From Myrica gale (lineage: Eukaryota; Streptophyta; Magnoliopsida; Fagales; Myricaceae): a stretch of DNA of 64,000 nucleotides. The notes under the pieces were generated by a model. That model worked only from the letters and a program-made list of their open reading frames with translations. It did not search any database and was not told where the DNA came from. Location of the stretch: the NCBI GenBank assembly GCA_963930655.1, contig OZ005603.1:16143001-16207000 (forward strand), written 5' to 3'. Both the position numbers and the translations under genes were made by a program. The stretch's first letter is position 1, and each line of letters starts with the position of its first letter. Below, one piece after another: positions 1 through 10,983 of this stretch.

Positions 1-379
1 GTTTAATTCTATATTGCTGCCTTTATATTCTCCTGCTATTATTACTGTGCAATTTTGTAGGACAATAATTTAGTTGCATTTTGAGCAGTGTTACACGTGC
101 CAAGTCCTTTATATGCTATTAATAGGCATCAACTACGACTTTAATAGAGCAAGAACTTCTTTTTGTAAATTATTTGTCCATTCAGTCCAAGTCCTTTACA
201 TGAACCTTGGACTGTATGTGTATAAATCATGTTCTATCCTGACATGAATGAAACTGTATTACTGATAGGTGGTCAATTCGAAATCAAACATGGCTCTTGA
301 TTTCTTTCTATTAGAAGTGCATTATGGTGGACGATTTAGTAGATAGTTTGGGTGCACTTATGTCGGGGGAGATGTAGGC
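1..379. other. No gene recognised
   Basis: AT-rich sequence with no long open frame and no repeat that I recognise. It lies just upstream of the Mutator-like transposase remnant and may hold that element's 5' untranslated part. I could not identify its terminal inverted repeat. Confidence 0.4.
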
Positions 380-1450
380 ATGTACGATGAACTGTACGGT
401 TTAGATTGTCTATCATTCTTCGAGCTGGAGACCATTGTTAAACCATTTGGTTATAAGGCGGGTGATCTTCTTTACTACAAGCAGCCAACAAAAAGTTTTC
501 ATGAACGGTTGCAGCTTGTGTCATCAGACCATGATGTTTTGGAGATGGTGAAGTGTCATGAAGTTGAGTCCGTCATAGTATTGTACATGGTTTCATTTGA
601 TGATTATGGAGTGGGCACAAATATTGGTGAGGAGATTGTACAGCCTTTGTTAGAGGAAAAGGAGAGACGTCATTTGGGGTTGAATGATCCATTCTGGGAG
701 CAAGTCCTTAGCTCTGATGAAGAGTTTTTTGACGTGGGTGTAGACCACACTGACAAAGATGGTGTCAGACTTAGTTGGAGGTTAGTTCTCATCTGATGGA
801 GATGTTGGATATACGACAGCGAGTGAGGGGGATGACCTGTCAAGACAATGGTCGAGGGCCTACTTCAATCCGGATGTCAAGTTTGATCTCCTAGTAAACA
901 ACCTCACCGAATGTTTCAATAGCTACATGCTAAAAGCCCGTGACAAGCCAATCATCACCATGTTTGAGATGATTCGGAAGAAATTGATGAAACAATATCG
1001 GTTGAAAAGGTTGGGCATGGAGAAGTATGACAGGGTCATTTGCCCCAAGATTTTGGAGAAGCTTGAGGACGCAGGCGAGGAGTCATGCCATTGCCTGCCA
1101 ACATATGCTGGTCAAGGCCTATTTGAAGTGGAGCATAGAAACCAGCAATTTGTGGTTAACCTGCAACTTCGAAGATGTTATTGTCGAAAGTGGGACTTGA
1201 TGGGTATACCGTGCCCCCATGCCTTCTTAGCGATTCTGTACGATTGGTGGAAATTGGAGGACTATGTACACCCCTGGCATAGCAAAGACATGTACATGTT
1301 GAGTTATGCACCGATCATATACCCGCTGCCTGATGAAGATCAGTGGAGGAAAAAAAATATGATCCAGTTGCACCTCCTGTTGTGAGAATACAACCTGGAA
1401 GGCTCGAAAAGCTATGAAATAAGCCTCTCAAAACCAAACTACAAAAGATT
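380..1450 (+). pseudogene. Mutator-like (MuDR/MULE) transposase, internally deleted
   Basis: Two pieces of a MULE transposase lie in different frames. The first (380-796) resembles the N-terminal PB1-like region of plant MULE proteins. The second (open from about 786 to 1385) holds the region after the catalytic core, with the motifs AYFNPDVKFDLLVNN and FNSY...ARDKPI, then a SWIM zinc finger (CYC...IPCPHA). The whole DDE catalytic domain expected between them, roughly 300 residues or more, is missing. An A-run near 1350 causes a second frameshift: the family-typical YDPVAPPVVRIQPGR continues in another frame to about 1450. In intact elements this protein cuts and rejoins transposon ends in the nucleus. 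This copy cannot do so and looks like a deletion derivative. Confidence 0.85.
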
Positions 1451-3010
1451 GTACATATCAAGTTACAGTTTTTCAGTTATGGTGCCAAGGCCTGGCAAAG
1501 ACCCACTACCTTTCCTCTGACATACACTAAGGGCAACAACAACAAGACCAACACACCAATTACCACCAACGAGATCAACAACATTCTCCGGAAGAATTTC
1601 AAGTCTTCAGTGTGACTGAATATGCAGAAGCCAAATCTAAGCGAAGCCGGTTTGTCAGCTTGAGTTCCATAGTCAAATTGCTTTTCTAGGAGTCCTCCTC
1701 CACGTCTGTCTTCTCATGCCTCTCCCGAAAACGTCGTAAAACCTTCATTCCATGAATACACATAGGAGGATCAAACCAACTAAAAAATTGGCATGATCTC
1801 CCAATTTTACATTATATGAAGAAACTTTAAAAACCAGCATTAAACAAAGAGTGAAAACTAGATTGTAGAACTGGAAAACAATGGATTACATTGTGGTTAA
1901 CACAGGCAAAAAACCTTCTACCAAAATTTCCATCTGTGTAGGCAGTTTTCAAGAATGAATGAACCTCACACCAACAAAGCGGGATGTTCTTTTAATCTCC
2001 AACCCAACTGGTTGTCGAACCTCCAGTACTTGATGATGATTGCGCATCATTGAGTAAACAATAAAATGCATTCCATGTATTAAAGGTAGAAATTTAAGCA
2101 TTCGGAGAAAATGGGAAGGACGCAGATCCAAAAAACCAACTACATATGCACGAAGGAGCGTAAGAAAATTTGCAAGCAGATGCAAAATAAGCTAGCAAAG
2201 GTTCGGTTGTTGCCAGTGTTACGCCATCCTGCAAGCTCTGGCCGGAGAAGAAATGGGTTTGCAAGTTTCTTGTCGTCGGCGAGAAGCTAGGGCTCGAAAT
2301 CTTCAACCGAAACAGTTATGTCGGGTGGGGGAAAATGTTTTGCTTATATATTCATTAAAGAAAGGGCAAAACGGGAAGTCTGAGCTTTATTTGGTCACGT
2401 GGACGGCACATCCTTGGTTTGCCGTGAGAAGTAACGACAATATGACCTCGAGGGTGTAAATTAACAAAAAGTGGTTTTTTGATGTTTTAACTCTAACGAC
2501 ATCAATAAAAGTTGGTGCAATTTAGAAATGACCCCAAACTTTGGGGGTGCAAAGTGAATTTTCCCCAAAAATTTATTATTGAAGTCATCAGTGAGATTAT
2601 ATTAGTAGACATTAGGAATACAAAAAACTAATTCCAAGACGAATTAGTGGGTTGTAAAAGTTTTACGCCAAACTAATTTCAAGACGAATTACTTAATTAA
2701 GTGGGTTGTAGATAGACTATTTTTTGTTTTGATTTCCTTTAATATTCTTGCTCAGACAAAATTTGTATTTTGAACTCGGTTGAAAAAAAAACAAAAATAC
2801 AAAAAAGGCCAAGATATTGCTGATAAAAGTTAACTATATATAGCAAATCAATTGGGCCTAGGAAATGGGCAACCCACAACCGATCGAGCGGCCAATAGGA
2901 CATCTCCAATGAAAATATACCGGTTGTTATACTAAGGAAAGAAAAGAGAAAAATATATTCTTATTCCACATTTACAAAGATTATAACTCATGTAGGCCAG
3001 GCTGAATGGG
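1451..3010. other. Intergenic or MULE 3' region, no gene recognised
   Basis: Small open frames occur on both strands (for example at 1949-2306, minus), but none shows a domain I recognise. At about 2445-2570 there is a segment with a tract about plain 'gggggtgcaaagtg' arithmetic, similar to the ends of the small Mutator-type foldback elements elsewhere in the window (compare 41268-41630). It may be a MULE end. The rest is AT-rich. Confidence 0.35.
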
Positions 3011-3013
3011 AAG

Positions 3014-3019
3014 TTTATT
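3014..3019 (-). terminator. Candidate polyadenylation signal of the P450 gene
   Basis: AATAAA on the minus strand, about 100 bases downstream of the P450 stop codon. Position and sequence fit a plant near-upstream element. This is inferred from the motif only. Confidence 0.35.
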
Positions 3020-3117
3020 TGGTGCATTGTGGACTGAGCGGAGCTCCAAATTACTGTAACCACGTGAAGTTATATTTGGCTTCTTTTAGGAAGTTCTAAT
3101 GACGTAGGAATGTTTTA

Positions 3118-4770
3118 TCAGATACGGCCAGAGCTAGCCAAGCGAGGTTGAAGACGAACCGGGAGTCCTTTCTCCGGAGTGGGCATCATATCACCAACAA
3201 TCTTCTCCTTGGGATAGACCACCTCCCATTTAAACCTCTTGACCACGTTGTGAACAAATGTGAGTATCGCTAGCCGAGCGTACTCTTTCCCTGGGCACAT
3301 GCGAGGTCCACCTCCGAATGGAACGAATGTGAAAGGTGGAAAAACATTTGCGTCATCGTACCTTGAAGGGTCAAACTTTTCTGGGTCCGGGAAGAAGTCT
3401 GTGTTCTTGTTTGTTGTGCTCACAGTCCAATATACCTGCACAGCCAAAACGAAAAGTAGGAAAGAAGTCAATCCCTGGACTTGAATCACATGGTGCTAAC
3501 CATTTTCTTAGTTGCTTGAACAGTATTCGAGTATGACTTACCTTCCACCCCTTTGGAATGGTATAACCGGCGTACGTGAAATCTTTCAGTGCCTCTCTGA
3601 AAGTCCCCTGGAGTGGTGGTGTGAGCCTCATTACTTCATAGAGCACGTTCCATGAATACTTCATTTTCTGTACGTCATCCCAGTCCAACAATTCTCCGGG
3701 CTTCTTTGCTGCTGAGACCTCCAACTGCTCTGATTTCCAGAGAAGAGAGAATCCATTAGCCAATCTATATATATGATGCTCAAAAACTAAAAGAGACTTA
3801 GGAAAAGAAAAAGATAAAAGTAATTGGTACCAGCTAGGATCTTCTCGTAGATTTCGGGTCTCTCTCCAACATATTTCATGAAGAAAGTCATGGCAGTAGC
3901 CACTGTGCTATACCCTGCAACAAGCAAACCCATAATCTTGTCCGCAATTTCGGCCTCTGGCATGTATTTCCCAGAGGGGTCAGTAACCACAATCATGTGC
4001 GACAGTATGTCCTGCATAGGTGCTCCTTTTGCCATAGCAGCCTTCTTCTCCTGGATAATTGTCCTTAGCTCCTTGCGGATTGCCGCTGCTGCTTTGTTCG
4101 CTCTATGAAATATGGTTCCTGGGATATTCACAGTTATGGAGTGCATCCCAAGTGTGATGTCGTCAAAGTGGTTAACAAGCGCAGAAATTCGTTCTGGATC
4201 ATCTATGCCCAAGAAAAATCTGCAAGCAAGGGTCAAAGTGAGGGTCTTCGCAAGAGGAAAGGCCTCGACTACATCTTTGCCCTCCCAGTGAGTTTGCATC
4301 TGTTGCTGTGTGATGGAGTCCATTTTCCCCAAGTACCGCACCAGCGCTTCGGGTTTCAAAAACCCGGGAGACCGTAAGACTTTGGACTCAGCTTCCCGTG
4401 ATATCTGGACCGGAGCAGCGGCCTGGTAAGACCGGAAGAGCTTTTGCATTGAATGAGGACGGAACGCGGTGAAGAGCTTTTGCTCGTTGGAGAAGAGGAA
4501 CTTGTGTCCATTGGGACCGCATATGACTGCGGTTTCCTCTCCAAGAATCTTGGTTTTGAATATGTCATGGGAGTACTTGCTCATCCTATCGAAGACAAAC
4601 TTCTCCGGCTTCCCAAACAGGAACTCAAGTGTTTCGCCCATGACAGGCCATCCCATGCTTCCTGGTGGGAGATTTTTGGAACCATTGGTGGATGGCCCGC
4701 GTCTGAAAGAAAAGATAGTAAGAGCAAGGATGACAGGGACCAAAGACAGGAAGAGGAAGAAGCCTGCCAT
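3118..4770 (-). CDS. Cytochrome P450, CYP716 family (beta-amyrin 28-oxidase-like)
   Basis: Three exons: 3831-4770, 3542-3729 and 3118-3435. The introns are GT-AG, and the model gives 481 residues, the usual length of the family. The N-terminus is a hydrophobic ER anchor (residues 2-21) followed by the proline hinge [14 protein letters not shown]. The I-helix is AGYST (285-289), the ExxR motif is EVMR (345-348) and the heme loop is [11 protein letters not shown], with the ligand Cys at 423. The overall sequence pattern is CYP716, a family known to oxidise pentacyclic triterpene skeletons such as beta-amyrin, often at C-28. The enzyme would act on the cytosolic face of the ER with a P450 reductase partner. 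Oddity: the usual acidic residue of the I-helix (A/G-G-x-D/E-T) is Ser. No stops or frameshifts were seen, so the gene looks functional. Substrate and subfamily are inferred. Confidence 0.93.
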
Positions 4771-4830
4771 GGTTGGTGCTTATTAGATAGATATGGGAGA
4801 GTGAGTTGGCCGGGATTGAGCAAACTTGGA

Positions 4831-4843
4831 TTATATATATAGA
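4831..4843 (-). promoter_or_regulatory. Candidate TATA box of the P450 gene
   Basis: The minus strand reads CTATATATATAA about 60-70 bases upstream of the P450 start codon, a spacing that allows a short 5' leader. Motif-based call. Confidence 0.5.
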
Positions 4844-4859
4844 GGATAGATGTTGCAGC

Positions 4860-6680
4860 TGGTCAAATTATCGATTAATTGTACAGTGGCCAACCCAGTA
4901 TTTTTCGCATTTTTAAGGCGTCCATATTTGAATCACGACCTGCTGAAACTTTTAAAGGACTTGAGGAATTATTTTTTATATCATTAGTTTGAGTCTTCAG
5001 ATTTTCATCGTCCATGAAAGATCACATCGTACTGGACCCAACGAAACGTGCCAATTCCACACAGTAAAATAAAATTCTACTTTAATAGTAAGAGAAAAAT
5101 AAAAAACAATTATGTATTCGTGTACACACCTAATCTTCTGAATCCAATATGTTGCTACTTGCTAGGGTCATACCTAAATAGAAATTAGCCTATAACTCCT
5201 GATTTCCTTTCATACCCCAGTTACCCTCTTTCCTTGAAAAAAGATTTTGTCCCGACCTTTAGTATTAACATAGATGAAGGCATCTTTACAAACCAAAATT
5301 ATAAAAAAAGGGAATATTATAAAAATCGAGGTAAATTAGAGTTTTATTGAATTTTGAGAAGAAAAAAAAATGAAAAATAAATTTTTATGAAAATTAGTCA
5401 AAATAAATAAGAAGAAATATTATTTGAGTGAATTTGTTATGTTTATTATATGGTAGAAAGAGATGATTTGATACGGAGAGAAATATTATTTTTTATCAAA
5501 AAATTAAATTAATTATGTTTGTAAATCAAAATTTAATTTGCTAACAGTACCTCTAAATCCAACCAAACCAAAATAGAAGATAAAAAAAAAACATCATCAT
5601 CAACCAGGAGTCGACTATTGACAACAAATATGGCACCGCGAACAGTTTCCCCCATTTTGGTTGAACTATCCAGCTTATAGACTAAAAAATATCTATTACT
5701 TCCAAAAGCTCGCTTTAATATTCCAAATTTTAGTTTGATAGAAAATGATGGATTAAGTTTTTTTTTCATTTTCTATTTAGATTTCACGGTACAATTTAGA
5801 GATATAGACACAACAAATAGATTTTATACAGTTTAATATAACAGTTAAAATTTCTAACAGTATGAACCTTATAATGAGATCTATTAGTTATATTTATTTC
5901 TATCGGAATTGCACCATAAAATATTACAGGAAGATAGATACACAAAAAAAAAATTAATTAAAGAGTGGATATCACGATCGCAAGTAGAAATTCAGACCGC
6001 GACAAGACATTCGGGGTACCTTTTTATTTTCCAATAAGAGAATGATGTTAGGGAGTAGGATTGGCGGACTTTTGTGGAATTAGGCGCACCAGCCACTGGG
6101 TTGATCCCAATCAGTCTAATTAAACACAGTTAATGGCCTAATTAAATATTATAATTAATAGAAGACTCTTTCGTTGACTTCAAAAAAGCAGAGAAATTTT
6201 CTACCATGGCCTATTTATATATATTTTGTGGTCCATTTTTTTATCACTACCTGAGAGGTTAGGAGGCAGACAATTAGAAAATCTGATAAAAAGGTGTGAA
6301 AGCATGGTTGTCGTCCATAAATTGAGCCATTTGTGAATTGCATGATTCGTATGCATCTGGGATAAGTTCTGTTTTTTGTACCTTCTCAGACGGCTAATGC
6401 TGCGGTACGTTGTGTTGGTCAATATTTCTACCTCCAGCGAAAGCGAAAGTCTTTGGGTCGAGTAAGCTAGCAATATGGGAAGGACGCCAATGACTTTCTT
6501 GGACCTGAAATTAACATGAACATTCTAATTTGGACCAAATGATTAGGACCATAAAATATTAGGAAAAAAGTTATTTTTCTTAATAATGTCGTTAGGCTTG
6601 CATTTCAAGAGTTAAATCATACAAGAAAAATCTTACATAAGGTCTAACAATCACTATGTTGTAAAAGAAAACAAGTAAGA
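4860..6680. other. AT-rich intergenic DNA upstream of the P450
   Basis: No gene seen. About 5260-5450 has the 'aaaattttgaaaa / gagagaaatattat' texture of small MITEs that recurs at about 9540-9760, 45900-46150, 57809-58009 and 58413-58580 in this window. I could not set exact ends. The small minus-strand frames at 5533-5769 and 6201-6473 match nothing that I recognise. Confidence 0.4.
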
Positions 6681-7370
6681 TCCTAAAAGGGATTAGGAAA
6701 ACCATCATATGTGACCGATAACAATAGACTTAACCACGAAAATCTAGAGGGGCTAGTAACAAAAGCACAGACAGCTTGGGAACCGCAAATCCCCAACGAA
6801 AGGCAGAAAAATATCCACAAAGGATCAGAAAAGCCCACCGAGGAGCAGAGAATAACCACTCAAGAAACAAAACTAAGGCCGAAACAAACAAAAACACAAC
6901 AAAAGACAAGAGAAAACCGAGCCGGAATCAGAGGACCACCAAACGGAGCGTGGGGCCTACTTGAAGCCCAAAACTTTACACTTGGGGGCGTTGGGTTCGC
7001 CAGAGGCAGGGAAAGCCTCCCAAGAGGAGCGTGGCCTTCAGAGACGGCAAAAAGCAGCCCAAAAATGAAGAACATAGACAAGCGCTTGAGATCCATGCGC
7101 CGGCCAAATGGGTCGGGGCCGGAAGGGCTGAGCTCGTCTGGAGGTGGAGATGGCGACTAGCTAGGCGGTGTCCACCAAAGGCGAACAAAAACGCCGGGAT
7201 TTGACTGTCAAGATTCCGAACAAAAACCACAAAAAAAAAAAGAACAAGGAGCGGGAGGGAGAGAATGATTTAAACAGGCCAGAAAGGGAGATCTGGAGAG
7301 GGATTAGGGGCTGGAGGAGTTGAGGTGCTCCTCTCGCCACCACCGCTGGAAAGAAAAAGGAAAGGGCTAG
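6680..7370 (-). other. GC-richer island, possibly a non-LTR retroelement 5' region
   Basis: A GC-rich block stands out against AT-rich flanks. Read on the minus strand it is pyrimidine-rich and looks like an untranslated leader, with open frames on both strands (6711-7160 plus; 6860-7343 minus) but no domain that I recognise. It reminds me of the 5' regions of plant LINEs, but no reverse transcriptase follows, so this is only a guess. Confidence 0.2.
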
Positions 7371-8199
7371 GTTACCACAAGATGTTTATGTTACTGCTTT
7401 GATTCTTTTGAGGAAAATTTGAGACTTTAAACTAAAAAAAATCATCACAAGTCTTCAAATAATTTCAATGGTAAAAATTGTATACTAACTCTGACCATGA
7501 AGAGGCAGTATATTTTAGGGTGATGTTACTCTTATCAAAGAAGAACAACCATATATTCATATATGTATTTATTATATGAAAGATTTGTAAAGAATATAAT
7601 GATTTCTAAATCTTAATGAAATATTCAATTTAATTGTTTAACACTAAAACGATATAAAAACTAATGGTCCTGTTGTGTAAAATAAATGTAGTACAATATA
7701 CGTATTATAATATTTAATAAATATATTTGTTTTGAAAATTAAAGATTTGAAGGATGGAAGATGGATCTATTTCTTTTCTAATAATCATTAGTTTGAAAGA
7801 GGGTAGGTAGCATTTATTATTTCATAAAAGTAAGGCGGACCCAATTTTTGTCTTGGTGTGAACAGATGGAAAAAGGAATCGAGGACAAAATAATAAATTT
7901 ATTTCACGTGTACAAAACCACCACGACCCCCCCCCCCCCCCCACACCAACCATCGTAAGTAAGCAGCTGCTTGCCTACTGGTCTGGCATGATTTTGGTTG
8001 GGCGTGTGAGATGCATGATTTTGGTTGGTTTTTCTCTCTTATTAATGTCTCTTCCTCCATTATTGAGTTGATAATTGTGAAATCAAATGATGTTTCAACC
8101 GACGACCGACTTTTAGCAAGTGAATGAGAAGCTGCTATAGCTTATGATATGCACATTTTTTAAACAATATCAGTGTATATATATATATATATTTTTTGG
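7371..8199. other. Intergenic DNA with a C16 run
   Basis: No gene seen. It contains a run of 16 C at 7927-7942 and a short (TA)n tract at about 8171-8190, both simple repeats prone to slippage. Confidence 0.6.
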
Positions 8200-8465
8200 G
8201 AAAAGTGTATAGTTTACCCCATAACTATAAGATAAAATCAATCTCGACCCTCAACTATTAAAACTGTAATTTATGTCATTCATCTTTTTAAAAAAATATA
8301 TAAAATTATCGAAATGTCTCTCTAAGATAATATTTTTTAAAAATAAATACATTACTGAAATAAAGTTTCAATAATTTTAATTTTTAATAATTTTTTTAAT
8401 ATGTATAGTATTTTTGTCTTGAAGAGACATTTTGATATTTTATATTTTTTTCTGACATAAAATTC
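8200..8465. repeat. Small AT-rich foldback (MITE-like) element
   Basis: The two halves are roughly inverted: the stretch around 8295-8340 (ataaaattatcgaaatgtctc) reappears reverse-complemented around 8420-8450. The ends carry the 'gtttacccc' texture seen in Mutator-type MITEs nearby. No clear target duplication was found. Confidence 0.4.
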
Positions 8466-8589
8466 TGATTAGGACGGGGCATATTTTTTCCGACTGAAGA
8501 GGGAGCTAGGCATGAGAGAATTTGGAAAGGCAGAAGGAGTTAGGTGTCTTCACTTAGCGGAAAGAGCGGAGATTGGAGAAAGAACATTT

Positions 8590-8900
8590 TTTCATTAAAA
8601 GGTATTTGGTTACCTGTTCGAACAAGATGTTTTTGGTGGCCTAATACATTTGTAATTAAAGGTTTTTTCCGGTAACGATTTGATAATTTTCGTCACTAAC
8701 AAATGTTCGAACATGATTTTCTCGTTCGAACAAATAATATATATAGTTCGAACCAATTTCCTCGTTTGAACCAAGCCTCACCAAAAGTAGTTCAAACGGT
8801 ATTTGTTTGTTCGAACAGACGTTCTGCGACGAATTTGGCATTATGCCGTTTAATTACGAAATTGATTTCGCCACTAATAATTTCTCCGCTAAAACTAAAT
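8590..8900. repeat. Fragment with CACTA-type subterminal repeats
   Basis: Repeated GTTCGAAC-like octamers together with 'cgacgaatt' and 'tcgtcact' motifs match the subterminal regions of the CACTA element at 16691-31811. No CACTA terminus or TNP gene is present here, so this looks like a decayed or non-autonomous relative of that family. Confidence 0.5.
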
Positions 8901-9775
8901 CGTGAGACTTTTAAAAATTAAAGTATGTAAATAGCTATTTATTTTTGAAGATATCGTTGGTATGGCTACGTGTTGAAGATATATATATTCACGTACGTAA
9001 AGAACGTGGAGTTGTGAAACTTGACTATATTTCTCAAGGATTGTGTAATTTTGTCGTGATCAAACATTGACTTGATGCAAATTGTTTGCTTCGATAACCG
9101 CTTTTGTAAAGAAACCTACTGAAAAGGGAGGGGTCAATATTGGCGAGCTCTAAAGCATTTCCGATATTATATGCTCGTTTGCATGTGAAACAGCCCTCCC
9201 TGCTTGTCAACTTTTAAGTATGATTTTGATTGATCAGATACAACTAAAACAAATTAACAGAAAAAAATACAACTAAAAGAGATCAAATTAGTCAATGCCA
9301 GTATATATATATGCATGCTTCGGAGCTGCCAGCCATGACCCACCTTGGTCCGTGCTTTCCAAGTGGGTCGACGTTGTCTACTCTTTGCCGTCCTCTTTTG
9401 ATCTTCTTTTCTAACATCTCTTTAATTAGGATTATCTAAATTTCTATGTTCTTTCCTTTTGTTTGGAGAGTCTTCCTGCTTTCTCTCAACACTTTCTTCA
9501 CTTACATTTCCCAACATGATCGGCTTATCTAAGGAAATTATTATGGCATGTTTCCATTTAGAAAATTTTAGACGTGTTGTAAAATTTGAGGTAGATTGAA
9601 GTTTTATTTTATTTTGTGAAAATTTTGAAATATATTAGATGGTGAAAAGTTTTTCTGTTGAATTTTTTTTAGGAAAGGTAATGTATATTCTATTGAAATT
9701 TATGAAAAAAATTATTGAAATTTATAAAAAAAAAAAGTTGTTGAAGTATGTGGTGTTGCAAGTTTTAAAAGTAAG
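8901..9775. other. Intergenic DNA, no gene recognised
   Basis: AT-rich sequence. The last 230 bases resemble the small 'aaaattttagaaaa' MITEs noted elsewhere in the window. No gene-like frame. Confidence 0.4.
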
Positions 9776-10060
9776 CTAAAATATAATGCGTGTCCTTGGG
9801 GTTTAACTTTTTCCTTGAAATGCCCCTAAGGTAAATTTTGTTGAGCTGCAATCCCCGGGGTTTAAGACGATTCTCATCCACGTCTCTACTTCCATCTACC
9901 GTCCAAAAACTCACGGAAGTTCCTGAGTGTGCCAAAAAATGCAACGTCATCTCCAATAAGAACGCAACGTGTGTCCACCAACGCCTAATGTGCATGTCGT
10001 GCCAGCGAAGTACCTGAAATTACTAGAATGTTCCCTGCCATGTCATTTAGTAAAATTTCT
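9776..10060. repeat. One arm of a Mutator-type foldback element
   Basis: The sequence pattern 'ccttggggtttaac... tgcccctaaggtaaa... atccccggggtttaag' followed by 'ccacgtct... ccgtcc' closely resembles the terminal arms of the foldback elements at 55104-55777, 58681-59150 and 59193-60285. Only one arm is visible. The GRF zinc-finger exon follows directly, so this could be the left end of a gene-carrying MULE whose right end was lost or displaced by the SIRE insertion. Confidence 0.45.
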
Positions 10061-10288
10061 TAAAAGTCTAAAGCACCCCTGCCCTCTTCGACATCTAACG
10101 TCGCCCAATTCCTTCCCAAATTAGTTCTTAGGTCTGTTTGTTCAACCCATTCTTTCCCCAAATCACCCGAAACAAAGCATTTGGCTTTCCTTCTTCGTTC
10201 AACCCATTATTCACCCAAAATCAGCTCATAGGTCAGCTCCCCAAATCAGCCGAAGCAGAGCAGCCCTTCCTTCACAAATCAGGCCCCT

Positions 10289-10475
10289 ATGTCGTATAGA
10301 CGCTCATCTTCATCATCTGTGAGCGACATCAAATCTGGTTCACAAGGAAAGAGTGACAAAAAGGTGCCTGACGTGAGAGCTCTGTGCTTCTGTGGAAGTA
10401 GTGCTCAAATAAGCTTCACACAACTCAATCCTGGAGGAAGATTCTTCAGTTGCCCACAGTATTTCTGCCGCTACG
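10289..10475 (+). pseudogene. GRF-type zinc-finger protein, first exon only
   Basis: An ATG opens a frame with a serine-rich start and then a GRF zinc finger (CFCGSSAQISFTQLNPGGRF-FSCP...C, residues about 32-62). GRF fingers bind single-stranded nucleic acid in other proteins, and in plants they are often found in small genes spread by transposons. A plausible 5' splice site (ACG|GTGAGT) follows at 10476. Only 25 bases later the sequence is interrupted by the LTR of a SIRE-like element (from 10501), so no downstream exon is present here. The role is unknown; the gene is probably disrupted. Confidence 0.6.
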
Positions 10476-10983
10476 GTGAGTATAGAGGGCTTATTGGTTT
10501 TGTTACGATAGACTATATAATAACCCAAGAGGGGAGGATGAATTGTGTTTTGATAAAAATTAAAACTTTTAAGAAAACTTAATCAATATAATCGAAGGAT
10601 GTAAACAACCACAAATAAGGATACGAAACAAGCAATAAGGAGAGATAGTGTTTTTAGGTAGTTCGGCCAATTCTTGCCTACGTCCACCCCAAAGGCTATT
10701 GACTTCCTTTGGCTTCCTCACTATCCTTCAAATAGTAAGGACACCTTAGCTTCCCGGGTGCTAAGGAACCTTTACAAAGCGTTTTTCGAACTCACACTTT
10801 AACTCTCTTCATAAATTCCAAACCCAAGGGATTTCTTCTACCCACACGAGTAGAACCCCGTGTTTACCCAACACTCGAGAGGTTTAAAATGAATGGGTAC
10901 AAAGGAATATCAAGGAATAGCTCTCAAATTCGAATATACAAGTGTAAAGTACAAAAGAGAGCAAGAAGACAAAAATCTCAGTA

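Noticed and set aside
1949..2306. Overlapping minus-strand frames of 78 and 70 residues
   Set aside because: No conserved motif, no clear splice sites and different frames; most likely chance.
6711..7160. 149-residue plus-strand frame
   Set aside because: Composition follows the local GC content and no domain is visible; the opposite strand is equally open.
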